64,000 nucleotides of DNA, from assembly GCF_005116445.1 (NCBI RefSeq), contig NZ_SWBQ01000004.1:480858-544857 (forward strand). Reading direction: 5' to 3'. A program made the translations under genes and the position numbers. The DNA comes from Pedobacter frigoris. GTDB lineage: Bacteria; Bacteroidota; Bacteroidia; Sphingobacteriales; Sphingobacteriaceae. A model generated the notes under the pieces. That model had not been told where the DNA came from. It did no database searches and was given only the letters and a program-made list of their open reading frames with translations. Positions 26,725-35,082 of the stretch are shown here, piece after piece. How positions within the stretch are numbered: position 1 is the stretch's first letter; each line of letters starts with the position of its first letter.

Positions 26725-27026
26725 TGAATAAGAAAATATGGTTGGCCTTAGTGGAAGTTATACCACTTGAAGGAAACGAATTCATAACCTCAGATGGAGC
26801 ATATGTAAATGTTGCTTGTTTGGCAGAGAGTAAAAGCCAGTTTAAGTCTGAACTTCATTCTAATTTCGAACGAAATAAGTTTAAGGTACTTGATATAGAT
26901 GACATAGAAACTGAGAAAAGTTTAATTGTTACTAATGCTGAAAATGCTGAGAGATTAAGATTGATTGATGAAATAAACGAGGGGTATGAGTTTGCATGGG
27001 GTACTTTTTATACCTTTGACCGGTAG
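26724..27026 (+). CDS. Candidate immunity protein for the RHS toxin tip
   Basis: A 100-residue, acidic, cytoplasmic protein without signal peptide or membrane segment. I do not recognise the family. Its ATG overlaps the RHS stop (TAATG), it is small, and it stands right after a toxin-tip gene: the standard position for the protein that protects the producer from its own toxin. The acidic character would suit binding to the strongly basic tip. Function is inferred from place only. Confidence 0.6.
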   Translation: MNKKIWLALVEVIPLEGNEFITSDGAYVNVACLAESKSQFKSELHSNFERNKFKVLDIDDIETEKSLIVTNAENAERLRLIDEINEGYEFAWGTFYTFDR

Positions 27027-27138
27027 GGCATGGGATAAACCCAAGTCGTAGAGGATCATTTTTTGTAGTCATGTGTGCTGGAAGTGGGGTTTGTAGAACG
27101 GATTAGTTGGAAAACAGCTAAAAAGTTATAGTAAGCCG

Positions 27139-27557
27139 CTTGACTATGGTGCGAAGGTTCTACGACCTGTTGATTAGAAGGTGGAATGTAGTTGATGAAT
27201 TGGCAAGTGAGCCTGACTATTACTACACTGCAAAATATGATGTAAATCCAGAGCTCTATTCTAAACACAATTTTGGCAATTGTTACTATCTTATTTCTAA
27301 GATAAAAGCACTACTGTTGAAAAGTGTTTACGAGACTGCAAAATTTGTTTGACTAGTGCTGCGGTAGAAATTACACCAATGATTTTTAACGAAAAAGTAT
27401 TTCTTATACCTGACAAAAGTAAAGTAGCTTTAGCAACTTGGCCGTAGATTTTGGGTTGTATACAAAGCTTATTGAGTTACAACTTTTTGATATGCTATAT
27501 TGGGTCGCGATATGCGGATCGGATCATGAAATTTTATTGATCTTCAAGAAAAATTAA
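27139..27557 (+). pseudogene. RHS-core remnant followed by decayed coding sequence
   Basis: From 27139 the sequence reads LDYGA, and after a one-base frameshift continues R-FYD-L-L-I-R-R-WNVVDELAS, which matches LDYGARFYDPVIGRFNVVDALS of the intact RHS gene upstream. The DNA also matches (CTTGACTATGG against CTTGATTATGG). After it, short open pieces in different frames (for example 27426-27557, ending AICGSDHEILLIFKKN) suggest a broken tip or immunity gene. This fits an older toxin cassette displaced by the present one. The RHS match is clear; the identity of the rest is unknown. Confidence 0.65.
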
Positions 27558-27605
27558 TTAAAAGTGGTGATAGACAAAAAGATTATGTGTTGATGTTACG
27601 TCAAA

Positions 27606-27635
27606 ATAAGTCGGCTGAAAGGCCGACTTGTTTTC
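27606..27635 (+). terminator. Intrinsic terminator downstream of the RHS region
   Basis: AAGTCGGC (27608-27615), six-base loop, GCCGACTT (27622-27629), then GTTTTC. Outer A-T and T-G pairs extend the stem. It is the first strong hairpin after the RHS/immunity genes and probably ends that operon's transcript. Confidence 0.75.
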
Positions 27636-27863
27636 ATCTCAGTTAATGTAATTTTAAGTTACGTGATTGTCCTGATTTTCCTAGTTTTAAATGTCCGAGT
27701 CTCTGGGGAAAGTCGCAAAAAATAAAACATTTGATTAAATGACGAACAAATAGCAATATGTAATAAATTTAACGCACGGACTATTTGAATAATTCCTATT
27801 TGATCAATTATCTAAGCTGTATTTTAACATCCCATTACCAAACCATCCTTGGATAAGCTAAAA

Positions 27864-27883
27864 ATAGCATTCCAAAATGCTAT
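27864..27883. repeat. Perfect 8-bp inverted repeat with 4-base loop
   Basis: ATAGCATT, CCAA, AATGCTAT. There is no T-tract after it, so a terminator is less likely; it may be a binding site in the upstream region of the polysaccharide locus. Confidence 0.4.
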
Positions 27884-27970
27884 ATAACCAAATTGGGTTT
27901 CTTATAAAAGGGAAGTGTTACTGATAATAGCCCCCTTTAACAAATATATACGTAACCACTTAGTGACTTA

Positions 27971-28002
27971 AACCTGTCCTTAGAAAATTTGGTCAGGTTT
28001 TT
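27971..28002 (+). terminator. Terminator-like hairpin before the polysaccharide locus
   Basis: ACCTGTCC (27972-27979) pairs with GGTCAGGT (27991-27998) except for one T-T mismatch, loop of 11 bases, followed by a T run to 28002. It lies about 105 bases before the small zinc-ribbon gene and could be an attenuator for the locus. Confidence 0.5.
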
Positions 28003-28108
28003 GCTTACAAGGGGGTAACAAATGAAAATGATAATTTATCTATTCGTGAATTAGGTAATGTAGCGAAATGACAAGTTATCACGTTAACGCAAACAAACAC
28101 ACATATAA

Positions 28109-28285
28109 ATGAGCTATTTAGATTACAAATGCAGAAAATGCAACTCTGATTTCCACTATCAGGTACCACGGGGTTTCCTCCTTAAACAGGTCTTTGGTTT
28201 TGTTCCTGTAAGAATTTACTGGTGTCCAAAATGTACTACAAACAGATATGTTTTGCTTAAAGAAAAGAAAACAGGGCTTATTTAA
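28109..28285 (+). CDS. 58-residue zinc-ribbon protein
   Basis: ATG at 28109, TAA at 28283-28285. The product begins MSYLDYKCRKCNSDF and has two Cys-x2-Cys pairs (Cys8/11 and Cys39/42, in WCPKC), spaced as in a small zinc ribbon, with a basic, Phe-rich stretch between. Small zinc-ribbon proteins of this look stand at the start of polysaccharide loci in other Bacteroidota; what they do is not known to me. It could bind nucleic acid or be a membrane-near accessory. The stop codon lies in the loop of a terminator (28273-28300), which supports a real, separately ended transcript. Confidence 0.65.
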   Translation: MSYLDYKCRKCNSDFHYQVPRGFLLKQVFGFVPVRIYWCPKCTTNRYVLLKEKKTGLI

Positions 28286-28300
28286 AGCCCTTTTGTTTTT
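28273..28300 (+). terminator. Intrinsic terminator overlapping the end of the zinc-ribbon gene
   Basis: AGGGCTT (28273-28279), five-base loop, AAGCCCT (28285-28291), then TTTGTTTTT. It overlaps the last codons and stop of the 58-residue gene and separates it from the TviB-type gene. Confidence 0.8.
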
Positions 28301-28368
28301 AATATTCTTTAATTTATAGATTGTCATGCGTTTTTTACAGATCGAATATTTCAGTATGTTTGTCCACT

Positions 28369-29643
28369 ATGCCGGGTATTGAAAAGCCATATATTGCTAT
28401 AATAGGATTAGGTTATGTAGGGCTCCCTCTTGCGATGGCATTTGCAAAGCATTATGATGTTCTGGGATTCGATATCAATGAACAACGGGTAAACGATCTG
28501 CTAGCTAATCAAGACCGAACTAAAGAAGCTGATCTGTCTGAGTTGAACACTGTTTTAAATAAAGGATTACGTCTATCGGCCGATAAAACACTATTAAACA
28601 AAGCCGATATCTATATCGTTACTGTCCCTACGCCTGTAGATCAGTTTAAAGCCCCGGATTTGAAACCATTGCTTACTGCGACTAAAATGATTGCCCAGGT
28701 TTTGACTAAGGGTGATACGGTCATTTATGAATCGACTGTTTACCCAGGTTGTACGGAGGAAGATTGCGTGCCAATCCTGGAAAAATATTCGGGCTTGAAA
28801 TACAATGTAGACTTTTACTGTGGGTATTCACCAGAAAGGATAAATCCGGGAGATAAAGTAAATACCCTTACAAAAATAGTTAAGGTCACTTCAGGCTCAA
28901 CGCCTGAAATTGCAGATATGGTAGATCAATTATATGGTCAGATCATTACCGCAGGAACACATAAGGCACCTAGTATCAAAGTGGCCGAAGCCTCGAAGGC
29001 GATTGAAAATGCACAAAGGGATTTGAATATTTCTTTTGTGAATGAGCTGGCCCTTATTTTTGATAAATTGAACATTGACACTTCTGATGTACTTGCGGCG
29101 GCGGGTACAAAATGGAATTTCTTAAAATATAAACCAGGACTGGTAGGCGGTCATTGCATCGGTGTGGATCCTTATTATTTAGTGCATAAGTCAAACGCTT
29201 TGGGCTATAATCCTCAGGTTATCCTCTCAGGAAGAAGGGTAAATGAAGATATGGGTGTGTTTGTTGCAGGTAAGGTTGTGAAGATGCTCATTGCAAAGGG
29301 GTCGGTTGTGAAAGGAGAGAGGGCATTGATACTTGGTTTTGCATTTAAAGAAAACTGTCCGGATATAAGAAACACAAGGGTAATAGACATCTATACCGAA
29401 TTGAAGCAGTTTGGGATGGTAGTGGATCTTTATGATCCGTGGGCCGATCCGGAGGAAGTAAAGGAAGAATACGGCATTGAATTGCTTAAGAATTTAGACT
29501 CTTTGGAGTATAAGGCCATCATTATTGCTGTGGCGCATTCCGAATTTTTGAATTTGGACTACCAGCAATATAAAGATAGTGGAGCGGTAATATTTGATAC
29601 CAAATCATGTATTGACCGCAAGTTTGCAGATGCTCGACTGTAG
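28369..29643 (+). CDS. tviB: Nucleotide-sugar dehydrogenase, TviB/VipA type
   Basis: A 424-residue UDP-N-acetylhexosamine 6-dehydrogenase. It has the Rossmann motif IIGLGYVGLPLA near the N-terminus, YSPERINPGD typical of the TviB/WbpO branch, the catalytic Cys in GGHCIGVDPYYL, and the C-terminal UDP-binding domain (FAFKENCPDIRNTR). The enzyme oxidises C6 of UDP-GlcNAc or UDP-GalNAc twice with NAD+, giving a uronic acid for the polysaccharide. ATG 28369 is chosen; the reading from TTG 28321 adds 16 residues not expected in the family. A TATGTTTG box at 28355-28362 is too close to the start to be a safe promoter. Confidence 0.9.
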   Translation: MPGIEKPYIAIIGLGYVGLPLAMAFAKHYDVLGFDINEQRVNDLLANQDRTKEADLSELNTVLNKGLRLSADKTLLNKADIYIVTVPTPVDQFKAPDLKPLLTATKMIAQVLTKGDTVIYESTVYPGCTEEDCVPILEKYSGLKYNVDFYCGYSPERINPGDKVNTLTKIVKVTSGSTPEIADMVDQLYGQIITAGTHKAPSIKVAEASKAIENAQRDLNISFVNELALIFDKLNIDTSDVLAAAGTKWNFLKYKPGLVGGHCIGVDPYYLVHKSNALGYNPQVILSGRRVNEDMGVFVAGKVVKMLIAKGSVVKGERALILGFAFKENCPDIRNTRVIDIYTELKQFGMVVDLYDPWADPEEVKEEYGIELLKNLDSLEYKAIIIAVAHSEFLNLDYQQYKDSGAVIFDTKSCIDRKFADARL

Positions 29644-29696
29644 CAAAATAAATAATTGCGTATGTTTACAGACTTAAATATTAAAGCGTATAATCG

Positions 29697-30833
29697 ATGA
29701 AAGTAGCCTTAATTACAGGGGTGACAGGTCAGGATGGGGCCTATTTAGCAGAGTTTTTGTTAAAAAAAGGATATTTTGTGCATGGTCTTAAAAGAAGATC
29801 ATCTTTATTCAATACTGATCGAATCGATCACCTGTACCAGGATCAGCATGAGCAGGGAGTAAACTTCAAACTTCATTTCGGTGATCTAACGGATTCAACC
29901 AACCTGATCCGCATCATTCAGGAAACGCAGCCGGATGAGATTTATAACCTGGCAGCGATGAGTCACGTTCATGTGAGTTTTGAAATGCCGGAATACACGG
30001 CTAATGCAGATGGCGTGGGTACATTGAGACTATTGGAAGCGATACGTATATTGGGACTGGAGAAAAAAACAAGAATCTACCAAGCTTCGACTTCAGAATT
30101 GTATGGTTTGGTTCAGGCGGTGCCTCAGAGTGAGAGTACTCCTTTTTATCCACGTTCGCCTTATGCAGTTGCTAAGATGTATGCATATTGGATCACTGTT
30201 AACTATAGGGAAGCTTATGGGATGTATGCCTGCAATGGTATTTTATTCAACCATGAAAGTCCACTGAGAGGGGAGACTTTCGTGACGCGTAAGATCACCA
30301 GGGCAGCAGCTAAGATTGCTTTGGGTTTACAGAGCTGTTTATACTTGGGCAACTTGTCGGCACAGCGCGATTGGGGTCATGCTAAAGACTATATAGAAGC
30401 CATGTGGCTGATTTTACAGCAGGAAAAAGCAGAAGATTATGTGATCGCAACTGGGGTGACAACAACAGTAAGAGATTTCGTGAGGATGAGCTTTGCTGAG
30501 CTGGGTATAGATATAGAATTTAGCGGTAAGGATCAATATGAGCGGGGTGTAATTATCGATGTAGATCAGGATATGGTGGCCAAGTTTGGATTAAACGATG
30601 AGTATTTGAAGCCGGGCACAGTTGTTGTTCAGGTTGACGAGAAATATTTCCGCCCTACAGAAGTTGATTTGTTGTTAGGTGACCCTACCAAGGCAAATAC
30701 AAAATTGGGATGGAAGCCAAAATACGATCTAGCAGCGCTGGTAAAGGATATGGTTCAGTCGGATCTGCATTTGATGAAGAAAGATGAGTATTTGAAAGAC
30801 GGCGGATTTAAGACTTTGAATTATTTTGAATAG
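29697..30833 (+). CDS. gmd: GDP-mannose 4,6-dehydratase
   Basis: A 378-residue extended SDR. Visible: the N-terminal [15 protein letters not shown] motif, the GDLTDSTNL segment, the catalytic [10 protein letters not shown] (Tyr/Lys) and [16 protein letters not shown], all standard for Gmd. It turns GDP-D-mannose into GDP-4-keto-6-deoxy-D-mannose, precursor of GDP-L-fucose, GDP-rhamnose or GDP-perosamine. No gene for the next step (such as GDP-fucose synthase) is seen in the window, so the final sugar is open. It begins 53 bases after tviB. Confidence 0.93.
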   Translation: MKVALITGVTGQDGAYLAEFLLKKGYFVHGLKRRSSLFNTDRIDHLYQDQHEQGVNFKLHFGDLTDSTNLIRIIQETQPDEIYNLAAMSHVHVSFEMPEYTANADGVGTLRLLEAIRILGLEKKTRIYQASTSELYGLVQAVPQSESTPFYPRSPYAVAKMYAYWITVNYREAYGMYACNGILFNHESPLRGETFVTRKITRAAAKIALGLQSCLYLGNLSAQRDWGHAKDYIEAMWLILQQEKAEDYVIATGVTTTVRDFVRMSFAELGIDIEFSGKDQYERGVIIDVDQDMVAKFGLNDEYLKPGTVVVQVDEKYFRPTEVDLLLGDPTKANTKLGWKPKYDLAALVKDMVQSDLHLMKKDEYLKDGGFKTLNYFE

Positions 30834-30887
30834 GTTATCAGAATGATACTCTAGTGTTAAATGATTGAATATTAATACAAAATGTGG

Positions 30888-30915
30888 TTGTTGCGGATTT
30901 TTCTTTATATTTTTG
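30888..30915 (+). promoter_or_regulatory. Possible Bacteroidota-type promoter before the CpsB-type gene
   Basis: TTG at 30888-30890, 17 bases, then TATTTTTG at 30908-30915, which fits the TAnnTTTG box. The spacing is a little shorter than the usual 19-21. It lies 64 bases before the start at 30979, in a 145-base gap. Confidence 0.4.
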
Positions 30916-30978
30916 GCAGCGCCTGTTTTAGGTTACAGGGAAAAATTTGGATATGTTAGAATCAATTAAAAATAATTA

Positions 30979-31707
30979 ATGTTTTCAATTTTTAACAAAA
31001 GTAAGCCGGTTACTGACCTGGAATGGCTGGGCGTCGATATCCATTCTCATTTACTTCCGGGTATTGATGATGGTTCTCCTGATGTTCAAACTTCTGTTCA
31101 CTTGATTAAAAGGCTGAATGAGCTTGGTTTTAGCAAATTCATTTGTACCCCACATATCTATACTGAACTTTATCCTAATACGACTGAAACTATTTTGCCT
31201 GCTTTGGATTTGGTAAAATCAGCATTAGCTGAGAAGGGGCTGGATATCAGTGTCTCTACTGCCGCAGAGCATATGATCGACAATACATTTAGCGTTCATG
31301 AAAGTCTCTTGTGTATGCCTGATAAGCATATCCTTGTTGAGATGTCTTACCTATTTGAGACTCCTGATATAGAAAAAAGCATTTTTGATTTGCAGATCAA
31401 GGGTTATAAAGTAATCCTGGCACATCCTGAAAGATATAATTTTTACCATAACCACCATGCAAAGTATCATCGGTTGAAAGACATGGGGGTATTTTTCCAG
31501 TTGAATTTGCTGGCCGTTACGGGTTATTATGGTAAGGAAGTAAAGAAAACCGCAGAATATTTATTGTCGAAAGGCATGTATGACTTTGCTGCAACAGATT
31601 TGCATCATGAAAAGCACCTGGATGCATTATCTAATGCGGTAGCAAATGGTTCTTTGCATCAGAAACTAGGGAATTATCCGTTTAAAAACAAGGAGCTTTT
31701 CTTATGA
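30979..31707 (+). CDS. PHP-family tyrosine phosphatase, CpsB/YwqE type
   Basis: A 242-residue protein with PHP-type metal-binding motifs: DIHSHLLPGIDDGS near residue 20, CTPHIYTELYP, AEHM, LAHPERYNFYH and ATDLHHEKH. This family (CpsB, YwqE, Wzb-like in function) removes phosphate from the tyrosine tail of Wzc-type kinases and so controls polymer length and export. Its place two genes before wzc fits. It is cytoplasmic, with no signal peptide. Confidence 0.88.
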   Translation: MFSIFNKSKPVTDLEWLGVDIHSHLLPGIDDGSPDVQTSVHLIKRLNELGFSKFICTPHIYTELYPNTTETILPALDLVKSALAEKGLDISVSTAAEHMIDNTFSVHESLLCMPDKHILVEMSYLFETPDIEKSIFDLQIKGYKVILAHPERYNFYHNHHAKYHRLKDMGVFFQLNLLAVTGYYGKEVKKTAEYLLSKGMYDFAATDLHHEKHLDALSNAVANGSLHQKLGNYPFKNKELFL

Positions 31708-31721
31708 TGGTAAAAATAACC

Positions 31722-31751
31722 TGTGAAAATATAATTAAAAAGTTAAATTTG
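31722..31751 (+). promoter_or_regulatory. Possible promoter of the export genes
   Basis: TGTG at 31722-31725, 18 bases, then TAAATTTG at 31744-31751, an exact TAnnTTTG box. The start codon of the Wza-type gene is 36 bases further, leaving room for a normal leader. Confidence 0.45.
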
Positions 31752-31786
31752 CGCCTGCCAATTTGATTATAACAATAATCGTACCT

Positions 31787-32593
31787 ATGAATATAAATAT
31801 TAACGTAATTAAAACTCTCAAATTAAGTCTATTTGTAGCAATTGTTGCTTTAGCATCTTCTTGTGTGAGCAATAAAAAGATCGCTTATTTCCAGGATATA
31901 CAGGGCGTTGATCAGGCAAAGCTTGAAAATGCAGCTAAATTTACGGAGCCTGTTATTCAAACTGATGATATTTTAAGTATTAATATTTTTACGCTGAATC
32001 CTCAGACGGGTGCGGTTGTTAACCAGGCGGCGGCAACACCATTATTGGGGGGAAGTACAAATTCTGCTGCAGCAAGTCAAACCACAGGTTTCCTGGTAGA
32101 CAGGAACGGTGATATTGAACTTTCGCTGGTTGGTAAAGTTAGAGTTGCAGGATTGACCACCTATCAAGCCAGAGAATTAGTTCGCGAGAAGGTGAGTAAG
32201 GATTATAAGGATCCGAATGTTCAACTGCGTTTTGCTAATTTTAAAGTAAGTGTGCTCGGTGAGGTTAATACGCCATCGACTTATACTTTACCCAATGAGA
32301 AGGTATCTATTTTAGATGCATTAAGTTTAGCCGGGGATTTGACCATCTACGGAAGAAGAGAAAATGTACTGATTGTTCGTGATAATGATGGTAAAAAAGA
32401 ATTTGCAAGGCTGAATTTGAATTCATCAGAGATTTTCAATAGCCCTTTTTATTATTTGAAGCAGAATGATGTTATTTATATTGAACCGAATAAACGTAAG
32501 GTTTCTGCATCTAATTCAGGGCAAATTCAGACTATTGGCGTAATAGCATCAGTACTTTCTGTGATTGTAATCGCAATTACAAATCTCAAATAG
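31787..32593 (+). CDS. wza: Polysaccharide export lipoprotein, Wza-like
   Basis: A 268-residue outer-membrane lipoprotein: signal peptide with lipobox ASSC, then QTDDILSINIF (poly-export domain), LVDRNGDIELSLVGKVRVAGLT, and an SLBB-type segment FKVSVLGEVNTPSTYTLPNEK. A C-terminal hydrophobic helix (TIGVIASVLSVIVIAITNLK) is typical of Bacteroidota members. It should form the outer-membrane part of the export channel with the Wzc-type protein. ATG 31787 is chosen; a TTG reading from 31763 only adds eight residues before the signal peptide. Confidence 0.9.
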   Translation: MNININVIKTLKLSLFVAIVALASSCVSNKKIAYFQDIQGVDQAKLENAAKFTEPVIQTDDILSINIFTLNPQTGAVVNQAAATPLLGGSTNSAAASQTTGFLVDRNGDIELSLVGKVRVAGLTTYQARELVREKVSKDYKDPNVQLRFANFKVSVLGEVNTPSTYTLPNEKVSILDALSLAGDLTIYGRRENVLIVRDNDGKKEFARLNLNSSEIFNSPFYYLKQNDVIYIEPNKRKVSASNSGQIQTIGVIASVLSVIVIAITNLK

Positions 32594-32619
32594 ATTTTTA
32601 TTTATTATACTATATATAC

Positions 32620-34980
32620 ATGCATACAGCTGAAGGAGTTCCATCGAAGAACTTTGATAACGAAGAAAATAGCATTGATTTAAAAAAGGTTTTCAATAAA
32701 TTGATTGATAAATGGCACTGGTTTATTTTTAGTGTATTTATATGCCTGGTTGCTTCATTTCTATATTCAAGATATACTCCGCCAACTTATCAGATAAAAG
32801 CTCGTCTCCTAGTTAATGACGATGAAAAAGGAGGGGGAATAAGTAAGCAGGCGGGAGCTTTGATGGATCTAGGTGGATTAATGGGTGGTAAAAATTCAGT
32901 CGATAATGAGGTCGAGATTCTGAAAACCAGATTTCTAATGGAGCAGGTGGTTAGACAAATGGAATTAAACATTGTCTATACACGAAAATCTAATTTAATA
33001 AGTAGGGAGTTGTATAGGGCCCCGTTTAAATTAAATATCATCAAAGGAATTGATACGATAAGGCAGACGAGACTGAGCGTAGAAGAACTTTCCGGAGACA
33101 GATTAAAAATAAGTTCTGATCATTTTGAAAAAGACGTTAAGTGGAATGAAAATTTTGATGTTGCAGGCATTGGAACTTTAAATTTAACCCAAAATAATGG
33201 TTTGAAAATGCCAGAGGGAGAATATTTTGTTACAGTTAGTTCTATTGACTCACGTGTTGCAGCATTAATGAAACAACTTTCTGTTAATGTTTCAAATAAA
33301 CAAGTTTCGATTATCGACTTAGGGCTGTCTTACACCTTACCTAATAAGGGTGAAGACGTTTTGAATGCGCTGATTAATAGATATGCCGAGGCTAATTTAA
33401 GTGATAAAAATGCTATTGCAGATAGTACTTATCGTTTTATAACGGAACGGCTAAATTTGATTGCATCTGAATTGGGTGATGTAGAGAATAAAGTAGAAAG
33501 CTTTAAACAGCAGAATAAATTAGCAGACATGACAGAGCAAGGGAAGCTATTAGTGCAGAATTCGGGTGAGTTTGCATCAGAGTTAGCTAAAGCCGAGACT
33601 CAGGTCACCGTTCTAAGTGATCTGGAAGATTATCTTAAGGATGAAACTAAAAATAAGCGTGTCTTTCCAACCTCTTTACTACCTCAAGACCTTATATTTT
33701 CTAATTTGATGAATCAATATAATAGCTTGCTTATTGAAAGAGACAAACAACTATTAGGTCTTACAGAAGAAAGCCCTTTTATTCAGAATATCGATACCCA
33801 AATTACGGGACTGAGAAAAGGTATATTATCAAATATTCAGAGTACAAAAAATTCTTTTGTGGTAACGAGAAATAAATTAAGAACACAACTAAAAGAAGCC
33901 GAAGGTCAAATTGGAGGTGTCCCTCAAATTGAGAAGAATTATTTGAAATTAGCTAGAAAACAACAAATTAAGCAAGAGTTATATATTTTCTTGATGCAAA
34001 AAGCTGAAGAAACAGCAATATCAAAGACATCTAATATTTCCATAGCTAAAATGATAGACCCTCCAAAGTCAGAGGTATTGCCAACTAGTCCTAAAAAGAG
34101 CGGCATTTATTTGGCTGGATTACTTTTTGGAATAATTATCCCAATATTGATAATACTTGGAAAAGAAGTTTTAAACACAAGTATATCAACAAAAGAAGAA
34201 ATTTTAGCTTTAACTCAGGTGCCTGTAGTTGGTGAAATTAGTCACAATTTAAGCTCAGATAATTTGATCGTTGCGAATCAGAGTAGATCTTCTATTTCTG
34301 AACAATTTAGAGCCTTACGAACTAATTTATCATTTTATTTGAAAACTAAGGATGAAAAAATAATTCTTCTAACATCTAGTATGTCTGGAGAAGGCAAGTC
34401 CTTTACTGCGATTAATTTAGGTAACATTTTGGCATTGGCAGGGAAAAAGGTTTTATTGATGGAATTAGATTTGCGTAAACCGGGACTATCTGCAAAATTG
34501 GATGTAAATAATGATGTGGGATTTAGTAATTATACCATCAGTCCGGATATTAATGTAAAAGACATCGTAAAACCACTTAAAATTAATCAAAATATGTTTA
34601 TCATTTCATCGGGTCCGTTGCCTCCAAACCCTGCTGAAACTATAATGAGTGAAAATACCCCTTTATTAATAGATGAACTCAAAAAACAGTTTGATTATAT
34701 TATCATGGATGCTCCCCCGGTTGGTATCATAACTGATGCACAGCTATTGTCTCAGTACGCAGATGTGACACTTTATTTGGTCAGACAAAAAGTTACTCAG
34801 AAAGCACAGCTTTCAATTGTGGAGGATTTATACCGTAAGGGAAAAATGAAAAACCTAGGTATTGTTGTAAATGATATTGCCAGCAAGTACTATGGATATG
34901 GATATGGATATGGGAATTATGGCGAAAATGATTCTGGTTCGTGGATCGGGAAAATGCTTAATAAATTTAAAACGAGCTAA
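32620..34980 (+). CDS. wzc: Chain-length regulator and tyrosine autokinase, Wzc-like
   Basis: A 786-residue inner-membrane protein. Order: Wzz domain with first membrane helix at about residues 32-52, a long periplasmic coiled-coil region, a second helix (about 495-517, AGLLFGIIIPILIIL), then a BY-kinase domain with Walker A SSMSGEGKS (about 586), Walker A' LLMELDLRKPG (about 611) and Walker B YIIMDAPPVG (about 693). The C-terminus has a tyrosine cluster, YYGYGYGYGNYGE, the autophosphorylation tail. It controls polymer length and works with the Wza-type lipoprotein and the CpsB-type phosphatase. Confidence 0.93.
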   Translation: MHTAEGVPSKNFDNEENSIDLKKVFNKLIDKWHWFIFSVFICLVASFLYSRYTPPTYQIKARLLVNDDEKGGGISKQAGALMDLGGLMGGKNSVDNEVEILKTRFLMEQVVRQMELNIVYTRKSNLISRELYRAPFKLNIIKGIDTIRQTRLSVEELSGDRLKISSDHFEKDVKWNENFDVAGIGTLNLTQNNGLKMPEGEYFVTVSSIDSRVAALMKQLSVNVSNKQVSIIDLGLSYTLPNKGEDVLNALINRYAEANLSDKNAIADSTYRFITERLNLIASELGDVENKVESFKQQNKLADMTEQGKLLVQNSGEFASELAKAETQVTVLSDLEDYLKDETKNKRVFPTSLLPQDLIFSNLMNQYNSLLIERDKQLLGLTEESPFIQNIDTQITGLRKGILSNIQSTKNSFVVTRNKLRTQLKEAEGQIGGVPQIEKNYLKLARKQQIKQELYIFLMQKAEETAISKTSNISIAKMIDPPKSEVLPTSPKKSGIYLAGLLFGIIIPILIILGKEVLNTSISTKEEILALTQVPVVGEISHNLSSDNLIVANQSRSSISEQFRALRTNLSFYLKTKDEKIILLTSSMSGEGKSFTAINLGNILALAGKKVLLMELDLRKPGLSAKLDVNNDVGFSNYTISPDINVKDIVKPLKINQNMFIISSGPLPPNPAETIMSENTPLLIDELKKQFDYIIMDAPPVGIITDAQLLSQYADVTLYLVRQKVTQKAQLSIVEDLYRKGKMKNLGIVVNDIASKYYGYGYGYGNYGENDSGSWIGKMLNKFKTS

Positions 34981-35082
34981 CTGTAAAACGAATTTTTATT
35001 GCAGGTGATGGTCTCAGAAAGCCCCATAGGCTTACAAACCGTATTATTTTAATAAGACAATATAAATAGAAGACAGTAAATA

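Larger units (their letters stand above)
27027..28108. other. Non-coding / decayed stretch between RHS operon and polysaccharide locus
   Basis: No intact gene is seen in this stretch. It contains an RHS-core remnant and decayed coding sequence (27139-27557), a terminator (27606-27635), an 8-bp perfect hairpin (27864-27883) and a terminator-like hairpin (27971-28002). The short forward reading at 27140-27352 starts inside the RHS remnant and is not a real gene. Confidence 0.6.

Noticed and set aside
27140..27352. 70-residue forward reading as a small gene
   Set aside because: It begins with TTG inside a frameshifted RHS-core remnant and its first half is RHS sequence; treated as a pseudogene.
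28355..28362. TATGTTTG as a promoter box for tviB
   Set aside because: It ends only six bases before the ATG and no matching -33 element is at the right distance; a leaderless start cannot be excluded but is not supported.
31763..31787. Upstream TTG start for the Wza-like gene (and likewise 28321 and 61264 for other genes)
   Set aside because: The added residues come before a normal signal peptide or family start, and an ATG is at the expected place.
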